Source of the DNA: a candidate division KSB3 bacterium
GTDB taxonomy: Bacteria > Moduliflexota > Moduliflexia > Moduliflexales > Moduliflexaceae
NCBI GenBank assembly: GCA_002748425.1
Contig: PDSJ01000010.1
Location: 1-64,000, forward strand
Direction of reading: 5' to 3'
DNA length: 64,000 nucleotides
Shown here: one piece after another, positions 34,889-43,002 of the stretch
Layout: each line of letters begins with the position of its first letter
How positions within the stretch are numbered: the first letter of the stretch is position 1
Made by a program: the position numbers and the translations under genes
The notes under the pieces: generated by a model
Databases searched by the model: none
What the model saw: the letters and a program-made list of their open reading frames with translations, nothing else
Told to the model about the DNA's origin: nothing

Positions 34889-36266
34889 AGTGTTGAATGA
34901 GTTCGATATTCGCCTTTTCAATGTCGCTCAGTTGAGCATAGACATCATCAGTTCTGGGCACATACCATGATTGGTTCTCAAAATATGCTTTCATGTGAGG
35001 TCTTGTAAACACGTGCCCATGTCGAGCAAAAATTTCATTTCGCATGATCGATAAGTCTTCCTGACTTTTATTTTCGAGATCATGGTCTGTCAAGTATTTC
35101 AGGGAAGCTTCGGGATATTTCCCCGGAATTTTATGCTGCAATTGTTCAGCTTGCTGCGTCTGTTCATAACGTTTTATCATGTTAATATTGTCGTGTTCAA
35201 GCTCACTGAGTAGCGCAGAGACAACCGTAACATCTTTATGTCGAGGGACGTACCATGCTTGTTGTTCAAAATGCTTTTGAAGCTCCTGTGTTTTAAAAAT
35301 ATAGCCAGATCGAGCAAAAATTTCATTCCGCATAAGCGATAACTCCCACAATGTTTTTCCAGTCAAATCAGCTTGCTTCAATTTTCTCACCGAAGTTTGA
35401 GGATAATCTCCAACCATCGTTTTGCCTGACACGATTGTTGCTTGAACAGTCGGGGCGGAGCCAGGACTGGGCGTTGCTAATATGGCTTCAGAGCTGACTC
35501 CTGGAATCGGCGTGGGCGTAGACAATGATGGGGGAACAAAGTAAAAATCCCCGATGAGTGATGATGATTCCCAGGGGACTTGTCGATATTCTGTTTCATC
35601 AACCACTCTGAGACGAACCTGTTTCAGGACATCTTCAATTTTCATCCCTCGCGTCTTCATGATGTCTAAAAGGTATTTCGCATAGGGGCTATTTCGCCCA
35701 TCCCCATCATAGGCCACAGAACCTGGGGCGGTGGCATAGGCAATGAGTGTTCCTGTTGGAGCAGACATCATTGCAAGTCCACGCTGTAATGAACGAAAAC
35801 GTTTAAATGGATTGTTTCGGCAGGCATCAAGAATCACAATATTGACTCGCGTTTCAGCAACATCAAGTTTATCAAGGATCATGCCCGCATTGACGGACTT
35901 ATATTTAATTTCATCCATCGAAGCAATATCAATGCCTATCGGGAGCAGATAATTCTCCCCATCAGCTTGAACACCATGCCCACTGAAATAAAAGAGTGCG
36001 GTATCCTGAGCGTCAAGACGATTTCCAAAATCGCGAATGAGTCCTTCCATCTTCTGCTGGTTGACATTCGTTGCTGTAATTACAGTAAAGCCCATGCGTT
36101 CTAATGCTTCCGTCATATCATATGCATCATTTACGGGATTCCTTAATGGGGCTTCCACATAATCTGCATTACCAATAACGAGAGCATACTTTTCGGCAAA
36201 GCCTTCTGGACCAGCCAATAGTATGCTAAGCAATGAAATTACGAAGAGATACATTTTCTTGTTCAT
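34869..36266 (-). CDS. secreted caspase-like (C14) protein with two YARHG domains
   Basis: 465 residues. Signal peptide MNKKMYLFVISLLSILLAGP is followed by a p20-like caspase/metacaspase domain with catalytic His in FYFSGHGVQADGE (about 96) and Cys in VIVILDAC-type segment (NIVILDACRNNPFKRF, about 150). A Pro/Ser/Thr linker (about 250-285) leads to two copies of the YARHG domain (LSLMRNEIFARSGYIF, about 315, and LSIMRNEIFARHGHVF, about 410), thought to bind cell-wall or extracellular ligands. Bacterial extracytoplasmic caspase-like proteases are known with FGE, TPR or YARHG partners. Its gene overlaps the M15 peptidase gene. Confidence 0.85.
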   Translation of the reverse strand: MNKKMYLFVISLLSILLAGPEGFAEKYALVIGNADYVEAPLRNPVNDAYDMTEALERMGFTVITATNVNQQKMEGLIRDFGNRLDAQDTALFYFSGHGVQADGENYLLPIGIDIASMDEIKYKSVNAGMILDKLDVAETRVNIVILDACRNNPFKRFRSLQRGLAMMSAPTGTLIAYATAPGSVAYDGDGRNSPYAKYLLDIMKTRGMKIEDVLKQVRLRVVDETEYRQVPWESSSLIGDFYFVPPSLSTPTPIPGVSSEAILATPSPGSAPTVQATIVSGKTMVGDYPQTSVRKLKQADLTGKTLWELSLMRNEIFARSGYIFKTQELQKHFEQQAWYVPRHKDVTVVSALLSELEHDNINMIKRYEQTQQAEQLQHKIPGKYPEASLKYLTDHDLENKSQEDLSIMRNEIFARHGHVFTRPHMKAYFENQSWYVPRTDDVYAQLSDIEKANIELIQHYERQAK

Positions 36267-36291
36267 AGCTTATAGCCTAGCTTATGGGCCC

Positions 36292-36371
36292 GAACGATGA
36301 GCATAACCGGCTGGTCAAAGCTGCAGTGCGAAGCAGCGCAGTTTTTAGCAGTCCGAGTCATGCTGTTGTTC
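36292..36371 (-). repeat. attC-like imperfect inverted repeat C
   Basis: On the minus strand GAAC-AACA-GCATGACTCGG pairs with CCGGTTATGC-TCATC-GTTC. One unpaired T in the first inner arm mimics the extrahelical base of attC sites. The centre folds again (AAGCTGCAGTGC with GCAGCGCAGTTT, 9 of 12 paired). It ends about 25 bp before the caspase-like start codon, as expected for the junction in front of a cassette gene. Core bases beyond AAC/GTT are non-consensus. Confidence 0.45.
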
Positions 36372-36486
36372 TGCAAATTCTGGCGCCCAATCTAATGCAG
36401 GTTTACGTTTTGAATGAACACAATCACGCACATACAGATTAATTACATGTTGATATGGTCCACCAGTTTCATCTGCTGAATTTTTT

Positions 36487-36746
36487 AAACTCGTCTATAA
36501 TATTGAAGCACAGCCCCTGAATGGCCGTGGCGTCAGGGATATCAGCCGGCATCCTGGGATCGCGAAAGAAACCGTGCTGGCGGAGTTGAAAAAACAACGC
36601 CAGCAGAAGGAAATACCGCCTTTGCCGAGCCGCTCGCCAAGAGGCCCCCGGCAGCAATTGACGTCGAGATGTGTGTCGAGGCCGATGCGTTCTGGAGTGC
36701 TGTGAGCGACACATCGAAGCAGCGAGGGGCATGCTATGCCCGTTGA
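36487..36746 (+). pseudogene. IS1-family transposase relic
   Basis: Two out-of-phase pieces on the plus strand match the middle of the IS1 transposase. The first contains LNGRGVRDISRHPGIAKETV followed by LAELKKQ, corresponding to the helix-turn-helix end of InsA. After a frame change it continues AIDVEMCVEADAFWSAVSDT and SKQRGACYAR, corresponding to the N-terminus of the DDE domain. Stops and frameshifts abolish function and neither terminal repeat is recognised. It marks the edge of the accessory region. Confidence 0.6.
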
Positions 36747-37360
36747 GCGTGGCAGAATTCTGGCCTCTCAAACAGTGAAAGCCTCCATGCTCATGTTATC
36801 GGGATGGATATTCATCGCTATTCCTATCATGGACGCTATAAACATGTGGCCTGATCAACTGGTGTTTAGGCACTACCTTTATATTATGAGGTGTCGCTAA
36901 CTTGATTTGACAAACTTTTCACGAATTCCCCATCCAGAGAGGGGGAACGGAAGGCAGGACCATTTTCGCGGATCATGCCTTGTCCAGGAAAAACCCATCA
37001 TTACAACAAAAACGTCAATTTATTCAATGCAGGAAAGATAGGCAAGCAAATTTTAACATTCTTGGCCTTTCTGCGGAAAATCCTGCTCGCAGAGGCGCGG
37101 CCTTGCCTGAGCCCCAGATCTCCAGCATGAATTTTCCGTGAGCGTCACCGGCTTTCCTTCTCGTCCAGAACATCCTTAAAATCCAGGACTCCGCAAGCAA
37201 AAAGCACCCGGAGAAATGGTCCGGAGAGCTTGCATAAATTCCTTTTCCCTGCATATTTTTATTGACAGAATTTAGGCTCCTTCTCCTTAGCTTCTCCATC
37301 GTAGATCGTACAAAACCAGACAGACATATTAACAAAGGCGTTCGGCAATCCGAACGGAGT
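36747..37360. other. gap upstream of the dihydrouridine synthase gene
   Basis: No intact gene seen. A minus-strand open frame across 37024-37791 lies opposite the dus gene and shows no family features. A TTGACA occurs at 37262-37267 without a good -10. One copy of a 17-bp direct repeat is at 37107-37123. Confidence 0.4.
37107..37123 (+). repeat. 17-bp direct repeat, copy 1
   Basis: CTGAGCCCCAGATCTCC, identical to 38335-38351, which overlaps the stop codon of the dus gene. The two copies bracket that gene 1228 bp apart. Confidence 0.8.
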
Positions 37361-38338
37361 ATGACTGTGATACGTATCGGCTCACAGAGTTTTAACACGA
37401 ATATTTTTCTTGCGCCCCTTTCGGGCTGCTCGGATTTGGCCTTTCGGCTGATCGCCAGAGAATGCGGGGCGCAATTTTGCTTTTTAGAGATGGTGGATGC
37501 CCATTCGTTGCTGGGATCACATCCTAAACGCTTCGAGCTCCTCAACACTGTTGAGGCCGATACACCGCTCGGAGGGCAACTGCTGGGAGAAGACCCACAA
37601 ATGATGCTTGATGCAGCACAGATTCTGCTGGAACGGCTGCCCAAGCTGACAGTGATCGATATCAACAGCGCTTGCCCGGTCAAAAAAGTCGTCAAAAAAG
37701 GGGCCGGATCAGCTTTGTTGCTCGATAAGACGAGACTTTTCAGCATAATCCGCCTGCTCGCCTCCTCGCTGTCCGTGCCAGTGACGGTCAAACTGCGCGG
37801 CGGCTACCACCGCATTGATCTCTATAACCTGGAAGAACTCGCGCGTGGCTGCGAATCCAGTGGAGCGGCAGCGATTTTCATTCACGGACGCAGTCGCGAT
37901 CAAGGCTACAGCGGAGTGGTCAATTACACAGCGATCCGCCTGGTGAAAGACTGTGTATCGATTCCGGTCTTTGGGAGTGGAAACGTCTTCGATCCCTTGT
38001 CGGCCAGACAGCTGCTTGATGAAAGCGGCTGCGACGGTCTTCTGGCGGCCAGAGGCGCGTTCGGAAATCCCTGGATCTTCCGCTGCATCAAAGAATATCT
38101 CCACAACGGTGTCCTGCTGCCACCTGTCTCGCGTTCGGCCAGAAAAGAGGTCTTACAGCGGCACCTGGCCTACATTGCAAAGTTTAAAGCAACGTCTCCG
38201 GCCGGACAAATCGGCTTTATGCGTAAAGTCGCGCTCTGGTATCTCAAAGGCTTTCCCAACGCTGCCAAAGTTCGGGGCCGGATCAGTACTGTCAGCGATT
38301 ACGAGAGCTTAGTCGATTTCGTGAACGAAGAGCTCTGA
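37361..38338 (+). CDS. dus: tRNA-dihydrouridine synthase, DusB-like
   Basis: FMN-dependent enzyme reducing uridines in the tRNA D-loop. 325 residues from the ATG at 37361, preceded by GGAGT; a TTG at 37262 would add 33 unlikely residues. Motifs: FLAPLSGCSDLAFRLIA at the start, the catalytic Cys region INSACPVKKVVKKGAGSALL (about 105), HGRSRDQGYSGVVNY and the FMN-phosphate loop FGSGNVFDPLSA / GCDGLLAARGAFGNPWIF. The Dus subfamily cannot be fixed from motifs alone. Monocistronic. Confidence 0.93.
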   Translation: MTVIRIGSQSFNTNIFLAPLSGCSDLAFRLIARECGAQFCFLEMVDAHSLLGSHPKRFELLNTVEADTPLGGQLLGEDPQMMLDAAQILLERLPKLTVIDINSACPVKKVVKKGAGSALLLDKTRLFSIIRLLASSLSVPVTVKLRGGYHRIDLYNLEELARGCESSGAAAIFIHGRSRDQGYSGVVNYTAIRLVKDCVSIPVFGSGNVFDPLSARQLLDESGCDGLLAARGAFGNPWIFRCIKEYLHNGVLLPPVSRSARKEVLQRHLAYIAKFKATSPAGQIGFMRKVALWYLKGFPNAAKVRGRISTVSDYESLVDFVNEEL

Positions 38339-38351
38339 GCCCCAGATCTCC
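38335..38351 (+). repeat. 17-bp direct repeat, copy 2
   Basis: Exact copy of 37107-37123; begins one base before the dus stop codon. Confidence 0.8.
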
Positions 38352-38661
38352 TCTCCCGCCTTCCCGGAACAGAGCTGTGGGGGATCCATACGCTTTCCGG
38401 CCCGCTTTTCCTTGACAGAAGCGTGTGCGTTCCATAGGCGTTCGAGTGTACACTGTAGAGAGCACACAGTCTGTACGTGGCGAATAAGAGCTCAGTCAAA
38501 AGCGACCGGGCATTGTCATAGATATTTACGAATCAGCACACGATCTTATCCACGCATGCCGAACACAAGCTTCTGGTCTGGGACAGGCATTTGTATGGAG
38601 TGCCAGAGCACACTTTCGCAGTTCTGAAGATTCCTGAGAACTTCTGTCCCGGAGCACGACG
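38352..38661. other. gap between dus and the phosphatase gene
   Basis: No gene seen. TTGACA at 38412-38417 with a weak TAGGCG 17 bp later may be the promoter of the phosphatase-serA pair. GGAG at 38651 serves the phosphatase start. Confidence 0.4.
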
Positions 38662-39534
38662 ATGTGCCTGGTCATGACGTTGGATTTTTCCATAATGAAC
38701 ACGACAACACACGACGTTCATTCTCGTTCCGAACATGTATCCGAACTCAACGTCCTTAAAGACGGGATTCTGGCAGATTATCAACGCGGTGACATTTTCC
38801 TGCGCGATGCGAGGGTCACGCTCCAATTTCCCATGATGCTTGTACGGCACGGCCAGACCGACGGAAACCTTCGACGAACTTTTCAGGGCCAGATCGACGG
38901 GCCGGAGAACCAGTTAAATGCCCTCGGTCGAGTACAGGCTCAAGAGGCGGCAAAGCAGGTCTATGAATGTCTCGCAGAGCTGTCAGGCCCGGCGTTAAAG
39001 GAGTTTGCCGTATCCGGACGGCTGCGCATTCTCAGCAGCCCTCTGACCCGCGCACAAGACACCTGTCGGGCCTTCACCGACTACTTTGAACGCCGGAGCG
39101 GTGTTGCTCTGAAAGCGACCCTTGAGAACAGGCTGACTGAAATGTTCTTTGGCGCGATTGAAGGCAAGTCTACAGAAGAGATCGACGATGAAAAACTCCG
39201 AGGGGATACCCTCCGCTTTCGAGAGCAGGATGCGCTTGTTGACTGGCAAGGCAGCGGCGAGAGTTTTCTGGATGTCATGTATCGTTCAAAAGAGCTGCTT
39301 GAGCAACTGAATGCCGAGTGGGCTGACAAGGGCGTTCTGGCCGTTGCATTTGCTCACGGAACCCTGATTAATGCCTTACGCTCGGTGGTGGGCGACAAAA
39401 AGCTTATTGGGGACAATGGCCTGATCGCCTTTCGCAACGATATCGTCGAGAATGCCAAACCGTTTTGGCTGGGAAACTCAGAGCTTTTAGCTCAATCTGT
39501 AACTGCTCATCTTTTGGAAAGAGGAACACACTGA
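38662..39534 (+). CDS. histidine phosphatase, candidate phosphoserine phosphatase
   Basis: Phosphoglycerate-mutase-like histidine phosphatase, 290 residues. After a 57-residue leader comes the catalytic motif MMLVRHGQTDGNLRRTFQG (about 58-76); LSSPLTRAQDTCRAF follows, then the acid/base Glu region ENRLTEMFFGAIEGKSTEEI and the second His in VAFAHGTLINAL. The gene overlaps serA by one base (TGATG). Metal-independent phosphoserine phosphatases of this superfamily are known in Hydrogenobacter and cyanobacteria, so the third step of serine synthesis is a reasonable inference. Sugar-phosphate phosphatase is the alternative. Confidence 0.75.
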   Translation: MCLVMTLDFSIMNTTTHDVHSRSEHVSELNVLKDGILADYQRGDIFLRDARVTLQFPMMLVRHGQTDGNLRRTFQGQIDGPENQLNALGRVQAQEAAKQVYECLAELSGPALKEFAVSGRLRILSSPLTRAQDTCRAFTDYFERRSGVALKATLENRLTEMFFGAIEGKSTEEIDDEKLRGDTLRFREQDALVDWQGSGESFLDVMYRSKELLEQLNAEWADKGVLAVAFAHGTLINALRSVVGDKKLIGDNGLIAFRNDIVENAKPFWLGNSELLAQSVTAHLLERGTH

Positions 39535-40712
39535 TGTACAAGATTTTGAAGTTGAACCGGATTTCTCCAAAGGGCCTGGAAATATTTCCTCAGGATCGTT
39601 ACGAGCTTGCAAGCGAATTCACGCACCCTGACGCCATTCTCGTCAGAAGCCATGTGATCGAACCGGCTGAAATCCGCCCCTCGCTTAAGGCCATTGCCCG
39701 CGCCGGCGCCGGAGTGAATACGATTCCGGTGGCTCTCTGCACCCAAAGAGGGATTCCCGTGTTCAATACTCCGGGAGCAAATGCCAATGCTGTCAAAGAG
39801 CTTGTTCTGGCAGCGCTTGTGATCAGCTCGCGCGGTATCATGCCGGGAATCGACTTCGTCAGGACTCTGAGAGAAATATCCGATCCCGACAAGATCTCAA
39901 TGCTGGTAGAAAGGCGTAAAAAAGAATTTACAGGGCAGGAACTGGCCGGAAAAACCCTCGGCGTGGTGGGCCTTGGAAAAATCGGAGCCTTGGTCGCGGA
40001 AATGGGTCTGAAACTCGGCATGAAGGTGATCGGCTTCGATCCGGAGTTATCGGTTGATGCAGCCTGGCGCTTATCAAATGAAACCGAACGCATCGAAAAT
40101 TTGCCGACGTTGTTGGGACATGCGGATTATATTTCTCTGCATCTGCCATACACGCAAGCCACAAAAAATCTGATTAATGAGGAGAATCTCCGCTTCTTGA
40201 AACAGGGTGCGCGACTCTTGAATTTTGCCCGAGGCGGCATCGTGAACAGCGCGGCAGTGCTTTCGGCGCTCAACAGCGGAACGCTTAGGTCCTATGCCAG
40301 CGATTTTCCGACGCCAGACCTGCTGAAAAGAGACGATGTGATTCTCTTCCCTCACATCGGCGCCGGGACAGCAGAAGCCGAAGACAGCTGCGCAGTGATG
40401 GCGGCAACACAATTGATCGACTTTCTGGAGAAGGGCAGCATTGTCAATTCCGTGAATTTTCCAGCATTGGTCCTCGAACGATGCAGCGGGTCCCGCATTG
40501 CGATCGTCAATAAAAACATCCCGAAAATGTTGGGCAAGATGACGACAGTCCTTGCGGACTCCGACATCAACGTCAATGAAATGCTGAATAAAAGCCGAGA
40601 CGATATTGCCTATAACCTGATCGATCTTGATTCCGCTCCCTCAGAAGAACTTCTTTCGGCTTTGCGCTCGATTCAAGGAGTGATCAACGTCCGAACGGTC
40701 TTCAGCGTCTGA
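39534..40712 (+). CDS. serA: D-3-phosphoglycerate dehydrogenase
   Basis: First enzyme of serine synthesis, oxidising 3-phosphoglycerate with NAD. 392 residues from the ATG at 39534 (AGAGGA upstream). The substrate loop is ARAGAGVNTIPVALC; the NAD-binding motif is GVVGLGKIGALVAEMGLKLG (about 142-161); catalytic Arg is in NFARGGIVNSAAV and His in LFPHIGAGTAEAED. A C-terminal ACT domain (about 320-392, RIAIVNKNIPKMLGKMTTVL) suggests serine feedback. It is the short ACT-only form without the intervening domain. A terminator follows at 40746. Confidence 0.93.
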   Translation: MYKILKLNRISPKGLEIFPQDRYELASEFTHPDAILVRSHVIEPAEIRPSLKAIARAGAGVNTIPVALCTQRGIPVFNTPGANANAVKELVLAALVISSRGIMPGIDFVRTLREISDPDKISMLVERRKKEFTGQELAGKTLGVVGLGKIGALVAEMGLKLGMKVIGFDPELSVDAAWRLSNETERIENLPTLLGHADYISLHLPYTQATKNLINEENLRFLKQGARLLNFARGGIVNSAAVLSALNSGTLRSYASDFPTPDLLKRDDVILFPHIGAGTAEAEDSCAVMAATQLIDFLEKGSIVNSVNFPALVLERCSGSRIAIVNKNIPKMLGKMTTVLADSDINVNEMLNKSRDDIAYNLIDLDSAPSEELLSALRSIQGVINVRTVFSV

Positions 40713-40745
40713 CAGGTCTTCATCACTTGCATACATGCAGAATAC

Positions 40746-40774
40746 GCCCGAAATCAGATTGATCTCGGGCTTTT
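40746..40774 (+). terminator. terminator after serA
   Basis: GCCCGA, 13-nt loop region, TCGGGC, TTTT, 34 bp after the serA stop. Confidence 0.7.
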
Positions 40775-40964
40775 CAGACCTTATCAGTTGCAGGATGAAT
40801 TCTCCCGGGAGCCCTGCGATCTCTCTTTCTCCCGATCTGCAGGCATGTGACGATTTAGCGTCGCTAAGGCAGCCTATCGATTTCTCATCCACGTCATTCC
40901 GCTCTGCACATGTCAAAAAATCATGACTTTTTTCGCGTTCCGGCTCCTGCAGACGATATTTTTA
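40775..40964. other. gap between serA terminator and VWA gene promoter
   Basis: No gene seen. Confidence 0.4.
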
Positions 40965-40994
40965 TTGACAAATCCATAAATTTCGGGCTAGACT
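40965..40994 (+). promoter_or_regulatory. promoter of the VWA-TPR gene
   Basis: TTGACA (40965-40970), 18 bp, TAGACT (40989-40994), 113 bp before the start codon. Confidence 0.55.
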
Positions 40995-41107
40995 TCTTAA
41001 AAGTGTATTGAGTGTGGCAACAATTATGACTTTTTGCTTCGTTCTCCTCCTTTTTGGCTCATCCCATGAGCGCGGAGAAGTGTGAATAAGGAGTGGGGGT
41101 TCAAATT

Positions 41108-42898
41108 ATGAGACGAGTGTATACTCTTCTAATCATCTGCTGTATTCTTGCGATATCAGGAAGATTTTCCCATGAGGCGTTTGGCATTGATGCGTATTTC
41201 GACTCGGAAATATCAACCAACTTAACCTATACGCCGAATACCGGAACACTCATTGTTGAAATGCTTGAAGAAGAGTTACCCCCCATCCTGCCGAATGTCT
41301 TCTACAAACGAACGATCTATGTTGAAGTGATTTTTGATGCCTCAAAGACCATGCAAGAGCCAGATATCAACGGCATTCCCAAAATCAGTGTGGCGAAGTC
41401 GCTTGTTGCTGCGCTTGTGAGGTATTTTCCCAACCGTGATACACAATTTGCATTGCGAGTCAGTGGCGGAGCGTTGCAGAATAATTGCTTTGACAGCGAA
41501 CTTGTTGTTCCATTCAGCCCCAAAAACGGTCAGGAACTGCTTCAGGCTCTGAAAAATGTCCATCCGACAGGACTCTCTCCGATTACCTACTCCCTCCGGC
41601 AGATTTTATCCGATTTTCAGGGGACGATCGGTTCCAAGATTGTCTTCCTCATCACTGATGGACAGGACACTTGCGACACTGAGCCGGCCGACACATGTAC
41701 ACGCACCATGGATACCTTGCAAGAAGCTGAGTTCGATGGTGTCGTGAATATCCTGGGAGTGAACACGCTTCAACGCGATGTGCAAGCGCTGCTTTCCTGC
41801 TTATCAGCCCGGGGCTACGGCCGCTATCTGGACAGCAACCGGAACAGCGGTCAGCAATTAGGACAACTCATCCGGGAGTCATCCCAAATCAACTATAGTA
41901 TTTTACGTGTTCTGGATGCTGAGACGCTGGCTGAAGGGAAAATTCTGGGATTATACAATCGTCGTATCGGCGACGCTACCGAGGTGGCTGATACGGCCAC
42001 GATGAACAACAGCGCTACGACCATCAAACCCGGGATCATTCGCAAAGAAAAAACCGGCTTTGAAATTCAGGAAATTCGTGTCAGGGATCTTCCTAGAAAC
42101 AGCTCTGCATATTCCAGCCACGAGCTTCCTCCGGGAGTGTATAAAATCGAATTTCTCACCACTCCTCCCCTTGCATCATATTTTACGATCGATCAGGCAC
42201 AAGAACTGCGGATCGGCGTTATACGATCAGGCGAGGGATTTGATCTCTACGCTCGAGCACATTTGAGCCTTGGAAACCGCTACTACGACGCTGATCAATT
42301 TGAGGAAGCCCTGCAAGAGTATCAGAAGGTTCTGGATTTTGATCCGAGAAATGTTGACGCTCACCTCAACATGGGAATTATCTACCAGGATATTCTGCAT
42401 GATACAGAGCAGGCGATTTCTCACTATAAACGCTATTTAGAGCTTCAAGGCCCACGCTCTACCGAAGTCAGTACCTGGTTTCGTGAAGCTCAAGGGCTGC
42501 CTTCAGAAGAAAAAGAACTCCAGATGCGCCTTCAGGAACGGGAAGAACAACTGGCTCGGGAGGAAGCCGCGCGCCTGGCTCAGGAAGAAGAACTCAAGCG
42601 CCAAAAAGAGATGAAAAAAGCGATGGCTGCGTATAATGAAATCCTGACGGCGAACTCACGAATCCGCGAGTTATCAAAAGATGCTGTCGTTCAGGGCGCA
42701 GCGAGCCTTGAAGTCATTGTGTCGACTGCGACCACGGATAGTGCTGCCGAACGAATCGCTCTGGATGTCGGCAGGCGCATGAAAAACCTGCTGAACCAGA
42801 CACCGGATGTCTATGTTTACCGTGAGCGGGATCGAAACATCACTGTGAAAAAAGCCGTGTTCGATGCAGGGCGAGGCGAGTATGTTCTCACTGAATAG
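41108..42898 (+). CDS. secreted VWA-domain protein with TPR repeats
   Basis: 596 residues. ATG at 41108 starts a signal peptide (RRVYTLLIICCILAISGRFS); a GTG at 41093 is in frame but overlaps the AAGGAG ribosome site. The von Willebrand A domain spans about 65-270, with a MIDAS-like DASKT (instead of DxSxS) in VEVIFDASKTMQEP and FLITDGQDTCD; extra Cys pairs nearby suggest disulfides. Two TPR units (ARAHLSLGNRYYDADQFEEA and VDAHLNMGIIYQDILHDTEQ, about 378-455) and a charged coiled coil (about 470-520) follow. Likely a periplasmic or surface scaffold for protein-protein contacts. Own promoter and terminator, so a single-gene unit. Confidence 0.82.
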   Translation: MRRVYTLLIICCILAISGRFSHEAFGIDAYFDSEISTNLTYTPNTGTLIVEMLEEELPPILPNVFYKRTIYVEVIFDASKTMQEPDINGIPKISVAKSLVAALVRYFPNRDTQFALRVSGGALQNNCFDSELVVPFSPKNGQELLQALKNVHPTGLSPITYSLRQILSDFQGTIGSKIVFLITDGQDTCDTEPADTCTRTMDTLQEAEFDGVVNILGVNTLQRDVQALLSCLSARGYGRYLDSNRNSGQQLGQLIRESSQINYSILRVLDAETLAEGKILGLYNRRIGDATEVADTATMNNSATTIKPGIIRKEKTGFEIQEIRVRDLPRNSSAYSSHELPPGVYKIEFLTTPPLASYFTIDQAQELRIGVIRSGEGFDLYARAHLSLGNRYYDADQFEEALQEYQKVLDFDPRNVDAHLNMGIIYQDILHDTEQAISHYKRYLELQGPRSTEVSTWFREAQGLPSEEKELQMRLQEREEQLAREEAARLAQEEELKRQKEMKKAMAAYNEILTANSRIRELSKDAVVQGAASLEVIVSTATTDSAAERIALDVGRRMKNLLNQTPDVYVYRERDRNITVKKAVFDAGRGEYVLTE

Positions 42899-42939
42899 CG
42901 AAACGCTCCAGCGGGATTTTCTAGATTTCCAGAAGAGAT

Positions 42940-42974
42940 AAAGGCCCTGACAGCTTCGAGTCGTCAGGGCCTTT
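42940..42974 (+). terminator. terminator after VWA gene
   Basis: Perfect 12-bp stem AAAGGCCCTGAC / GTCAGGGCCTTT with 11-nt loop, followed by T-rich sequence. It may serve galM on the other strand as well (AAA on the opposite side is short). Confidence 0.85.
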
Positions 42975-43002
42975 GCTTTGTGGCCGCTGCATTTCGTCAT
43001 AT

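Noticed and set aside
24206..36266. Prophage or conjugative element
   Set aside because: No phage structural, integrase, relaxase or replication gene is present; the region is better described by orphan single genes.
36469..36771. A 100-codon minus-strand frame
   Set aside because: It lies opposite the IS1-type relic, whose plus-strand frames have real transposase motifs.
37024..37791. A 255-codon minus-strand frame overlapping the dus gene
   Set aside because: Ser/Arg/Cys-rich and opposite the conserved catalytic region of dus; no domain.
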